From: Saccharina japonica
Taxonomy: Eukaryota > Sar > Phaeophyceae > Laminariales > Laminariaceae
Direction: 5' to 3'
DNA: 64,000 bases
Assembly (NCBI GenBank): GCA_008828725.1
Contig: MEHQ01001318.1
Coordinates: 1-64,000 of the forward strand
Part shown: positions 11,250-21,741 of the stretch, piece after piece
Layout: each line of letters starts with the position of its first letter
How positions within the stretch are numbered: the first letter of the stretch is position 1
Program-made: the position numbers and the translations under genes
The notes under the pieces: model-generated
Told to the model about the DNA's origin: nothing
Database searches by the model: none
The model's input: only the letters and a program-made list of their open reading frames with translations

Positions 11250-11823
11250 NNNNNNNNNNNNNNNNNNNNNNNNNNNNNNNNNNNNNNNNNNNNNNNNNNN
11301 NNNNNNNNNNNNNNNNNNNNNNNNNNNNNNNNNNNNNNNNNNNNNNNNNNNNNNNNNNNNNNNNNNNNNNNNNNNNNNNNNNNNNNNNNNNNNNNNNNNN
11401 NNNNNNNNNNNNNNNNNNNNNNNNNNNNNNNNNNNNNNNNNNNNNNNNNNNNNNNNNNNNNNNNNNNNNNNNNNNNNNNNNNNNNNNNNNNNNNNNNNNN
11501 NNNNNNNNNNNNNNNNNNNNNNNNNNNNNNNNNNNNNNNNNNNNNNNNNNNNNNNNNNNNNNNNNNNNNNNNNNNNNNNNNNNNNNNNNNNNNNNNNNNN
11601 NNNNNNNNNNNNNNNNNNNNNNNNNNNNNNNNNNNNNNNNNNNNNNNNNNNNNNNNNNNNNNNNNNNNNNNNNNNNNNNNNNNNNNNNNNNNNNNNNNNN
11701 NNNNNNNNNNNNNNNNNNNNNNNNNNNNNNNNNNNNNNNNNNNNNNNNNNNNNNNNNNNNNNNNNNNNNNNNNNNNNNNNNNNNNNNNNNNNNNNNNNNN
11801 NNNNNNNNNNNNNNNNNNNNNNN
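11250..11823. other. assembly gap (574 N)
   Basis: A run of N preceded at 11232-11247 by poly(G). Long frames reported across it have no meaning. Confidence 0.99.
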
Positions 11824-12018
11824 CCCACCCACCCACACCTCCACACCCCCCATCTCCCCCCACTGCCAGTACTCGTACGCCGCAAACCTGAGCCCGACGG
11901 CTTGAAATAAACATGACGGGGGGTGTGCTGAATATGCCAACTTGCAAATTGCAAACTCCACAGCAGCACCAGCAGCGCTGCCTCTCCTCTGCATCATCAA
12001 CAAAGTTGTCTTCTTACC

Positions 12019-12135
12019 TGTCTGCTGTGAGCAGTGCCACGATCTCCGCACCGGCAGCGAAACCAACGATGTTGCAGATCGTGTCTGGCCCCAGAGCTTG
12101 CATCTGCTTCTTCGCGCGCTCAAGCAAACCCGAAG
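12019..12135 (-). CDS. possible exon of an unidentified gene
   Basis: On the minus strand one frame reads RAKKQMQALGPDTICNIVGF and then AAGAEIVALLTAD, and ends at an ACAG/GTAAG donor whose first intron base is 12017. The composition is protein-like and the donor is good. I do not recognise the product; the LxxDxxxxIxxF spacing is loosely F-box-like but too weak to use. The 5' limit is arbitrary, and the next exon would fall in or near the gap at 11250-11823. Confidence 0.28.
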
Positions 12136-13005
12136 GGCACAGCAGCAGTGTTGAGGCTCTCCGTGCTCCGTGCTCCGCCGCCGACACTGGCGACCTCTCG
12201 GGACTCGGGACTCGGCGGGACCTTGACTTAGACTCGAGCCCCCCTACGATATACTGCTGCTGCTACGCTGCGTCTGTGTGGCGTGGTAGTGATAATATAT
12301 CTGTGCTTCTTTCTCCCTCTGGTGTCTATACGCTCTCGCTGGACGTTTGACACCGGGAGGCTCGAGAGTCGAGACTCGAACAGCTGTGCTCCACGTTGGG
12401 GTGGCAATCCCCGTATAGTCCCCGTATTGAGCACGAGATCGAGGGCCGGCGAGTTGCCCTGCTGTGTGTTGCGAGAGAGGGAGAACAAAATGCCAGCGAT
12501 AATTCAAAATTCAAAGTCGATGGTTCTCCGCTGTGCGCTTGGTTCTGTTTTTACGGAAAAAAAATAAAAATGAACAAGTAAACATCGAGAAAGAGCGAAG
12601 ATGCCAATTCAATACTCAAAATTCAAAATTTTAATGAAAAGTACCTGTTGAAAATGAAAAACAAGTGTTGAGAATTGAGAATTGAGAACCCCTTCCGCCC
12701 TTGTGCCCGAACCAAGCGTGAAACTGCCAATTGAAAATGCTTGAAGTTCCCTTTATTTTTTACGACACAAACACGAGCATGCGCGAGTACGTCGTATCAT
12801 ACGTACGAGTAGTCAAAGTGAAAATCGACAAAATCCACAGATCGACCCCCTGTATCCTTGCGAGTACCACACTGGAGTACGAGTATATACCTCCTGTACT
12901 CCTTGTACACCTGGTAGATAGTTCTACGTACATATTGTACGACAAGACGCAGGCGACTCACGACAGGGATCTTCCCCGACGAGAGCGTTGCTGGGCGACC
13001 CGACG

Positions 13006-15202
13006 ATGGGGTCCGAGCGAGGCGACCAGTTTCGTTCGTGCGATGTCGGCAGCGTGGCCGAGGCAGTCCATGCCTTCGGGGAGGACAAGGGTCTCCTTCT
13101 CTGCAGAATCGCGAAGGAATCTCCTTTTCCTGCGACGTCGTGGCGCGGCGCGTCTTCGCGGCTTGCTCCGTGTTTCACGGTTCCCGAAGGCTTCCACGCT
13201 CTTGTTCAGCGCGGCGGGGAGGACGCGGACTTTCGCGGCGTCAGCGCCACTTGGCCTGCTGGACTGCACTGGGGACTGCCATGGCTGCGGGTGGGACGCT
13301 TGCTTGTTTGTGTGTAGTCTGCCGCGATGCCACGCATGCATGCGCTGTCGAAACAATGTAATGCTTGATGGCTCATACATATCATACAGACAGATCGTAT
13401 CTTTTGCACTCTGATTAAGAAGTTCGTATGATATGTGCGTACGTACTGGTACAGTATATCACGTACGACTCGTACTCGCTGTTGTTGTCCCCACACCGCC
13501 ACAATGCAGAGTCCGTGCTCCCAGGATAGAGGCTCCATAGCTCTGGAGTTGCTGGAGTGGGATATTAATACTACTGTACCTCGACGAACAAAAAAAACGT
13601 ACGGTACAGCAGTACCGTACAGCAGTGCTGTACGACGGAGTCGTTGTTTGGTTTGCCATGTTGGTGAGAGTAGTGTCCATACTCGTACGAAGTCAGTCTT
13701 GAACCGACGACCGAGAGACTCCGGGAGGGGAACTGCAAAGCAATGATTTCGGGCAGTCAACAGCAGCAGCATGCACGTTCTCATTGTTAGGCTACAGCTC
13801 TACTCAACCCACAAGACCAAACACTCTAGGTAGCAGCTGTCCGAACTCGAGTGACGCACCCATAGCAGTACCGTTAGTCCCGTACCTTTCTACTTCGTAC
13901 GTATAAGTATTGTACAGCAGTATAGTTTACAATATCATCTGGTCTATACCAGTGTATATGTACAGGTATGCCATGACACCGACTAGTTTTTCGGGTGGGC
14001 GTATATCGTTGTGGCTTCTCGAGCGGCGACGTAGGCAGATGACCGGAAGTGTGAGCGTGGTAACCTACGCGTGCTGTTATATACTACTATACTGTAACAG
14101 CGTGTCCACCAATGGGAGCAAAGAGGTTCAGCAAGTTCGTCAAACCATACCGTATCTATTAAACCTATTCGTCTAGGAGCGGTTGTAATTCCACATGGAT
14201 CGCCATCTTCAGCCTTCGCTTGGCGCAGCCCAATAAGGAAAAATAAGGCGCGCGAAGCGCGCCGATTTTTGCGCTTGTATACTACCTGGTACTGTACATG
14301 GTACGTACTACTGTAGGGTGGTGGCCAATCCTTGGTCCTCTATTATACGGGTAAAGTCAAACGAATATCCCTAACCGTCATCTAGACGTATGGTGGTATC
14401 ATATAAACTCATTGCGTATCAGGTATAGTTTTTGACGACGACTGTGATCGCGACCGTAGCTGGATCACAGGCGGCGTCGAACAGAGATATTTCACAAGGA
14501 CATTACGCCCCACGCCTTTATCGTTGAAGCGGCAAAACACACACTCCAGTTAGTTATGCAACGCATGTAGGTATCCCTGGCGTGCGATTCCCAAGCAACG
14601 GGCTGCGGTGTGTGTTCAGGGAGGGAGCTTGCAATTTCTAATTTATCAGGGACAGGTAGCCGGTCGCCCGTTTTTGAAAAGCTGCGCACAAAACTACACA
14701 CTGCTGCAGACAAAACCTTGAAACTTTACCCCCCCCCCTCCCTGTCTCCGGAAGTGGCCACACCAGAAATTAAATTAACTCATTGAAGCTGTCGTCCATA
14801 TGCAAGTCCGCCTCAGAGGCGGTTCTTAGCAGGATGCAGCTCACCCTCCATGCGACTCGCCCAATACCTCACGGCGCTTCGCGCTTGGTGCAAGCAATGT
14901 CTGCCTGGTTGGTGAAAACCCAACGTGCTCCGTCCCGGCATTGTAGGGATGCGAGGGTCTATGGTCATATGACTACGGCCGTGCACAACATGAGTACACC
15001 CCCCCCCCCCCCCCCCTCCCTGAATTGCGCGAGTCGTGGCCGGTTTGACCTGCTCAGCTTGCAATTTCCCAGCTGGGTGCCATGGAAATTTAAGATTCAA
15101 GCTTTTATGGTCCGTACGCACTGACTGGTAGATTGTTTCTGGTACGTGCGAAATGCGCCTCCTGAACCATTTGCCAGTTACGTACGTACAGCGCACCGCG
15201 AT

Positions 15203-15257
<55 letters not shown>

Positions 15258-17304
15258 TCGCTCTTCCTACGCGCCGTGTTTGTCGTGGCAAAGCATTACT
15301 TTCTACCAGGTATGTATATATGTAGTTATTTGTATTTAATTATCATTTTAGCAATCCAGTTCAACTCGTATATACCTGGTAGGAGGTTTTATCCTCAACG
15401 ACCTTCTGGACAAGCCGTGGTCACAGGTGTCTTCCCTCCCCCCCCCCGGTACATACATGCCTTCATATTTATCTCGCATACATAGGATTAAAACAAATCA
15501 ATTCCAAATCACACCACGTACATAGGGTTCGACATTCCCACACTGCTCGTCAAATCTGCATCGTTTTTTTTTTGCCAATTCAATGTCAGGTGAGATACCT
15601 GGTGACGAAGCAGAGTGTGGTGTACCACTGCAATGTCAAGCACTGCATCACCCGCGACAATATTCCCGTCGTCGTGCGGGCGACGGTGGTCCTCCGAGTC
15701 CGAGGAAATGACGACGAAGACGAAGACACCGACCTCGTGCGAAAGTTTGCGTACGGGCTCGGGGTCCGCGGACTGGAAACCCAGCTTGCGAACGCTGTGG
15801 TAAGAGATATATCTTCGTTTTTTGTCGCCTTACTTCCGCTCTTTACCAGCGCGATGGCTGTGACCGACTTCATCATTCATTGCACGGCGCCTTGCTTTTT
15901 TGGGGACCAAAGTCCTTGGGTTTAGAGTTGGATACTATTAGCACTTTGGTAGAAGGAGCAAAGTTCGACCATGCCGCATTGACGGTTCCAACCGGACTCG
16001 CTTTGAAGGTTTCTGGGTGCTTAGGTAATGGGTATAGTCGCGAGCGCAGTTTACGGTACTCGCGGCGTTTATCTATACCGCTATTTTACAGCACTTTAGG
16101 CTCTACCTACGATGGGCCCCTGTCCTCCCTCCCTGGCATCTGTGCATGAGTCAACCGCGAAGCGAATGACACAAAAAGTAAAACAATCGTTCGTTGCTTG
16201 CGACAGGAAGAAGGTATCCGCGTCATGGCAAGAGCCACGCTCCACCAGGACGTCTACGCTCTGACATCGGGTGGGGGCGTCACCAGTCGCCGTCCCCGCC
16301 CCCCGCCACCGTTACCACCTCCTCTCGAGCGCGCACCGACCGAGCCCATGAGAGGATCAGCAGCGGCGGCGGACCCACTGAACTGCAGCACGGTCAAGCG
16401 GAATCAGGTCGCCCCATTCCCGAAGATCTCAGCTACCGACGCAATGGTAACTTTGTCCTCCCCGTCGCAGTCACAGGCGGTGCCTTTCGTTACGGGCACG
16501 GTCGAGACTGTCACCGGTGGTGACCGCGCCGCCGCCGCTACCGCCGGTACTGTTGTCGCCCACCCTGCTTCGGCGATGACCGTGGATGGAGCCGCGCGCA
16601 CGCAGCCAGCCGCGCTTCCGACAATCCAGCGCGGGCTGCGCGCCAGCCGCATCGTCCCCGCCGAGGTCGCAGACGCCTTGACAGACGCCTTGAAAAGTTC
16701 CACCCCGACGGAAGAAGGTTCGTCAGAACGGTCGGCGGTGTCTTCCACGATAGCCGCCGTGCTAAACAATCCTGCGCGGGTGCATCCGGCGCAGGATGAC
16801 CTTCAGGGAGCAGGGGAAACTCGAAGCCGCGAGGGGCTCGGCGCAGGCGGTGGGGGGGTGGGCGGAGTGTTAGAAACTCCCGTGAGATCTCGCCCCCCTC
16901 CAGCCGTGACCAACCTGGACCTGTCACCGAGCCCATCCCTCTCGGACTCGTCTACCCTTCCAAAGCTCGGGTTGGAGATCGCTCAGTCTTTTCCGGTGCC
17001 GTGTGTTCCATCAAAACCCGCTAGCCCCACCGGCGATTCAGTTTCTTTGTCCAGCACGGAGGCAAGTAGCGGCGGCGACGGCGGCAACCCAGAGCAGGAA
17101 GGGGTTATAATGGGATGTCGGGAAGGTGATGATGCGGCGGCGAGGCATAGGTGGCGGAACGGCTCCGACAACGTGTTCGAAAAGTCCGGGGCTGGGGTAA
17201 CACGTGACCCCGTTAGAGGAGGAGAACCCGCATTAGCGAACGGTGGTGAAGGGCGAACGTCCGGATCGGAAACCACGGTGGGGGAGGAAACGGCGGCAGC
17301 AGCA

Positions 17305-17338
<34 letters not shown>

Positions 17339-20300
17339 CTCGCCTAGAAAAACAAATTGCGTTCGGACGCCGACAAGCCGGGCAGCTGCGAGATCGGCTG
17401 AACCGGACGCTCTCGCCACAAGGGGTCGAGATCACGACGGTGATGATCCGGTCGCTCGAGCTTCCCCCCGACATTACCGACCAAATGTCGGGGGCCACCC
17501 TGTATGCCTCCCTCAACGACGAGCAACGAGCCCTGAAAAAGTCGGAGGCGCAGAGGGTGAAGCACGAGGAAGAGGTTTTAAGCCTGCGCCAAGAATATGT
17601 GATCGAGAGGGCGCTTACGTCGAGGGAGGGAGACGAGGAAGTCCTCAAGGTACGTACGTAGGGTTCGGGTGGAGGCGGCGTTTTGTTTTTCGAGGTTGAT
17701 GCCATGTCGGCACCCTAGAAACTGGAAGAGGGGCAACACGTTAGCTTTGCACCGATCTCAAAACGACTTTTGGGTCGTTTTGCGGAGCACCTCCGTTCCC
17801 CGGCACACTGCTATGACCGCCGCAACACATTTGGGTGGTGCCAGCCTGTTACGGCAGACGCGCAGGTGTTGGCGCGCGAACGGAATCAGCAAGGGGAATA
17901 TTGATTGATTCTAGAGCAGCAGTTTTCGCACTTTCGCTACTGTCATAGGTTTTCGGGGGAATGAAAGAGCCTAGTGGGGTCCGCCGGGGGCATGTTAATC
18001 GTACAACGGTTCCCCTACGAAAACTATCGCTAGACTTATACTTGGCCGGTCGACTCCGTGCCGTCCGACACCTCTCACCTCAATTCCCCCCTTGTCGGCG
18101 AAAACCCGGCATGCTCCGTCCCGGCATTGTAGGGAGGCCAGGGTCTATGGTCATACGACTACAGCCATGCATAACACGAGTACACCCCCCCTCAATACCT
18201 CACGGCGCTTCGCGCTTGGTGCAAGCAACGTCTGCCTGGTTGGTGAAAACCCGACGTACTCCGTTCCGGCATTGTAGAGAAGCGAGGGTTTATGGTCATA
18301 CGACTACAGCCATGCATAACACGAGCACACCCCCCCCCCGCCCCCCCCGCCGCTCTCTCCTTTCCGTGTGTCAATAGGCCAGGGTTAAGCTCCAGCGTCT
18401 GCGCGTGCAAGCGAGCGCCATGGTGGGCACCATTGACGCCAGCGCCAGCACGACCGAGCAGCGCGTGGCTTCCGAGGCCCAGAGGGAAGTCTCTCGGAGC
18501 CGCCTGAGGGAGACCGCAGAGCACAGCTTAGGGGAGTGCTCGTCGTCGAAGGCGGCCGGTGTCTTGGAAGCGGAGGCAGCCGCGTTCCGCACACGGAGGG
18601 AGTCGGAAGCGCATCTGCAGGTGAAAAAGGGGGTGTGGGGGTGTGTTTTTTTGTTATGGCTTGGGCGGGTCCGGGGGGTGGGGGTGCACAGGTGTGGTCT
18701 ATCGTCTTTTTTGTTTGTTGATGATGATGGCGTCCCATCGACGGCAATTGCGTTCTTCACAGAAGCTGGGAAATATTTTGTGCTGTGCTGTGGTTTTAGT
18801 GTTAGTTTTAGTTTTAGTTTTTCAGTTTCACTCATTGTGTTTGCCGATTTTCCCGGAAGTGGACCGCATGGGTAGTCGGAGGGGGCAGCGGTTTGATGAG
18901 GTTTTTCGACACGGAAGCGCTCGTAGGCCCGTCGTATAACCAAGGTGATGTATTAAGGTGCTGGTATTGCAGCGCAGACCGATTGCTTTGTACACAGTAC
19001 GCGCCGCTTCTGGGGCGGCAAACGACATTTGAGCGGGATCTGTTCAGCTGAAACGCCGGCAACCAAGGCAGAGGCAGCGTAACAAAAACCTTGATTATAA
19101 TTTGTACTCCGAAACCTGCAACCGCGGCGGCAGCACTCTTCGAACCGTAGTGGGTGGAGTCGTCGTGCTCGAAAGCTTCTGTTTCTGCTACACAGCAAGC
19201 GCGTTTTCCACGTCACGTGCGCGTCTGTCGTTGCGGCAGTAGTTGTTTCGACGCGCGATGTTTTGGCTTGCTTGTGTCATGCTCTGGGAAAACAACAGTT
19301 TTGATAAATGTCTGACCGCTCATCATCTTTCCGTTTCTTAACCCTGTCAGAACTAAAATTCCGTTTCGCGGACAAATCACTTGGACTTAGAGTCAAATGC
19401 ACGTTTCTGCACGGTGCAGTAGTTGGAGGGTTGATGAGCACGGCGGCCTTGTTTTCTCCGTGGTTCATTTTTGGCAATGCCAAACCTCCATTTTGAAGGG
19501 ATGCCTGCTCGGTGCCCCACAGCAAGCTAGTACCTCGTGTCATGCTGAGTCGGCACGTCTGTGCCCGCCTCTCACGTTCTCGACACGCATCCACCATAAT
19601 TTAACCCCCCCTCTATGGCCATACGACTGCGGCCGTACACGACACGAGTGCACCCCCCCCACCCCCCCGTGCCCCCCCCCCCCCCCCCCCCTATATTATA
19701 TATTTATAGGTTGGGTTGGCGTCGGTTGGCAACGGCACTGTAAAACATGCCACTTACTATATGAGGTAGACCTCCAGAGTACCATGTTGTTTCTTTTGTT
19801 TCTTGGCGGTCGATCACAGCTGGCGGTCGAGTTAGATCATTTGTGCGGGGTGGAGAACCTTTACTCCAAACAAGGGGGATGATCGTAACACGTCGTGTTT
19901 ATGGTAAGGCACCCACGAGACAGTTACATACGACTCCCATTGCTGTATCTGGAAGTGGACACACCGGAAACTAAATTAATTCATTGAAGCTGTCATCCAC
20001 ATCCATATGCAAGTCCGCCTCACAAGGGGTTCTTAGTAGGACGCAGCTCACCTTTTATGCGACTCACCCAACACCTCACGGCGCTTCGCACTTGGTGCTA
20101 GCAATGTCTACCTGGTCGGTGAAAACCCGACGTGCTCCGTCCCGGCATTGTAGGGATGCGAGGGTCTATGGTCATACGACTACGGTCATGCATGAATACC
20201 AAGTACACCCCCCCGTGACAACAGTAGAAGCAACCCCCCGCCCTTGCCACCACCTTCGGGCGAACTGAACCGTTTCCTGACGCCATGTCTTGCTTGGTGT

Positions 20301-21741
20301 TTCCCGGGCGAGAGCATCAACATCGGGAGCCTCCCTCGCCAGATGTCTCTGATTGTGAAAATTTCTACCAACAAAATATTCAACTCCGCATCTGATGAAT
20401 GTGTTCTAATGGACGGTTTGGTTCGAAGCATGATTTTTTTTTGTCATAAATCCCCCGGAATAGAAGACCGACCGAGCCTCCTCCTTAGGCTACAATACAC
20501 TTGGCATCTCGTGCTTTGGCAGGTGGCGCACAATGCGGCTAGCGCAAGATCGCTTGTCAACGTTTCGGAGGGGAACGGTGCCCCGATGTTACGTGCGGCG
20601 CGGGGTCACGCAACGGAAAACAAACGACTCGAGGCGAGTTTCTAACCGCTGTAAACTGCTGTGTGTGTTGTCGGAGGCATACAAGTCGGGTTCGTGCAGC
20701 TTGCCTTTGCGTTCTATTACCGCGCTGTTCTATCACCGCGTTGTTCTATCACTGGGTTGTTCTATCACTGCGTTGTTCTACCACTCCGTTGTCCTATCAC
20801 TGCACTGTGGTGATCATATAGTAGTTGCTTTCCGTCTTGAGACGCTGGGGTTTCGTTGGGTGAGTGCAGTTGTGGAAGCGTGCCTCGGGCCGTACACAAA
20901 TTTGTGGGAAGCAATCACGCCAATAACTTTCCGCATGAGTTGTAGCATCACGCCTGTCTACCCGCCCCGCCCGTGCTGGATGCTGTGCTGGATGCTAGAA
21001 CCCGCGGTGACATGTACCTGTTCCATCGATGCAACAACCCCGTATTTTAAAAGGAGGTATACTTCACCTCCCCCTCCTCGCCCCCCCCCCCCCCCCTTCC
21101 CCCCCCCCCCCCGCGGCCTTTCCGTCCAGGTGTTGAACGCCTTAGCTGGCAACGATCTTACCCTTGTTACTGACTTGCCGCTCGTCACCGCCGCGGGCAT
21201 CTCGTCTGTCGACGCGAGGCAAACATCGGACGGGCTAACCGCCGTACTGCTGGGTGAGGCGGGTTTCAAGGCGCAGGTATTGGAGGCGTCTGCACGGCCC
21301 GGTGTAGCGGGGTTGCCTTCATCGTCGTCATTGGCTGCTCGCCGGGGACGGATCGAGCTCGAGGCGCAGCTAGCTTTTGCGGCGGGGAGGGGCGGAGGCG
21401 CCGCCCCTGGCGCAGCGTTTTCGTTGCCGTCGTTTGCCGTGCGTCTTAACCCGCGCTTTGTGTCACCGAAGACACATAGCAGTGGCGGAAAAGGGTGCCG
21501 TGACAGTCGAAATAGAGGCAGAGACGGTGGCGGGTTCGCTGTGAAGGAACTTCCAGAATTGTCCGGCGGGGCCCGAAATAAAAGGGCAGGTGAACCGCGG
21601 CGGCGAAAAAAGAGAGACGACGGAAACGACGGAGGGCGTACAGAGAGGGGGGCAAGCGGCTCCTCGGCTGGTGCTGCTCCGGATTGCGAACTTTGCATTC
21701 TTCGCGACGGGGTGCCGTACTCCTTGGTGTGTAGCGTATAG
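13006..21741 (+). CDS. SPFH/Band-7 (stomatin-prohibitin-flotillin) domain protein, five exons
   Basis: Exons are 13006-13290, 15590-15799, 16207-17649, 18378-18620 and 21130-21741, giving 930 residues. All introns are GT-AG and phase 0 (donors GTGGGA, GTAAGA, GTACGT, GTGAAA; acceptors GTCAG, GACAG, AATAG, TCCAG). Exon 1 ends CFTVPEGFHALVQRGG then TWPAGLHWGLPWLR; exon 2 gives VRYLVTKQSVVY and CITRDNIPVVV; exon 3 opens with EEGIRVMARATLHQDVYAL and ends with PQGVEITTVMIRSLELPPDI, MSGATLYASLNDEQRA and a coiled coil; exon 4 is an Ala/Glu/Arg coiled coil; exon 5 starts VLNALAGNDLTLVTDLP. This order is the SPFH domain, stalk and C-terminal motif of a family that forms oligomeric scaffolds on membranes. 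The ATG at 13006 is the first in frame, but an earlier start or 5' exon is possible. Residues of about 185-543 are a low-complexity insert. A further small exon inside the 2.5-kb last intron cannot be excluded. Confidence 0.85.
14741..15017 (+). repeat. SINE-like poly(C)-tailed repeat, full-length copy (family P)
   Basis: Starts CTGTCTCCGGAAGTGGCCAC, continues with TCATTGAAGCTGTCGTCCAT, ATGCAAGTCCGCCTCA, GGATGCAGCTCACC and GTCTATGGTCATATGACTAC, and ends in a run of about 19 C. It lies in intron 1 of the SPFH gene, in the gene's orientation. Confidence 0.88.
15204..15254. repeat. poly(C) homopolymer, 51 bases
   Basis: An unbroken C run in intron 1 of the SPFH gene, the longest homopolymer in the window. 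Confidence 0.97.
15395..15447 (+). repeat. short poly(C)-tailed repeat (family Q)
   Basis: TTCTGGACAAGCCGTGGTCA, CAGGTGTC, CCCTCC and then a C run, as on the minus strand at 2250-2316. Confidence 0.65.
16264..17340 (+). other. low-complexity insertion inside the SPFH-domain exon
   Basis: In SPFH proteins the segment ending in VYAL is normally followed within some 20 residues by RLNRxLxPxGVEIT. Here about 360 Pro/Thr/Ala/Ser/Gly-rich residues intervene, ending in a run of about 16 Ala encoded by (GCG/GCA)n at 17285-17337. The frame stays open for more than 1 kb, and no internal splice pair is needed to keep it. The minus strand is also open for long stretches, so openness alone does not prove translation. 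An unrecognised intron in the middle is the main alternative. Confidence 0.65.
18096..18190 (+). repeat. family P repeat, 5'-truncated
   Basis: Begins within GGCGAAAACCCGGC and ends ACACGAGTACACCCCCC. It lies in intron 3 of the SPFH gene and is followed immediately by another truncated copy. Confidence 0.8.
18191..18350 (+). repeat. family P repeat, 5'-truncated, in tandem with the previous copy
   Basis: Begins CTCAATACCTCACGGCGCTT directly after the C tail of the previous copy, and ends ACACGAGCACACC followed by a C-rich tail. Confidence 0.8.
19612..19691 (+). repeat. family P repeat, 3' end only
   Basis: CTATGGCCATACGACTGCGG then CACGACACGAGTGCACC and a long C-rich tail. It lies in intron 4 of the SPFH gene. 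Confidence 0.7.
19943..20214 (+). repeat. SINE-like poly(C)-tailed repeat, full-length copy (family P)
   Basis: Starts CTGTATCTGGAAGTGGACAC and ends CCAAGTACACCCCCCC. It is collinear with 14741-15017 throughout and lies in intron 4 of the SPFH gene. Confidence 0.88.
20711..20806. repeat. tandem repeat, about 16 bp, six units
   Basis: Units of the type GTTCTATCACTGCGTT in intron 4 of the SPFH gene, with point differences. Confidence 0.85.

Noticed and set aside
11194..12123. Several frames of over 220 codons.
   Set aside because: They consist mostly of N from the assembly gap.
13683..13760. tRNA-like T-arm on the minus strand (GTCGG TTCAAGA CTGAC).
   Set aside because: No D-arm, no clean anticodon stem and no pairing acceptor stem could be found at the right spacing.
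16983..17705. A 240-codon minus-strand frame.
   Set aside because: It lies antisense to the SPFH exon. Its Ala-rich and Pro/Ser-rich content mirrors the GC-rich insert.
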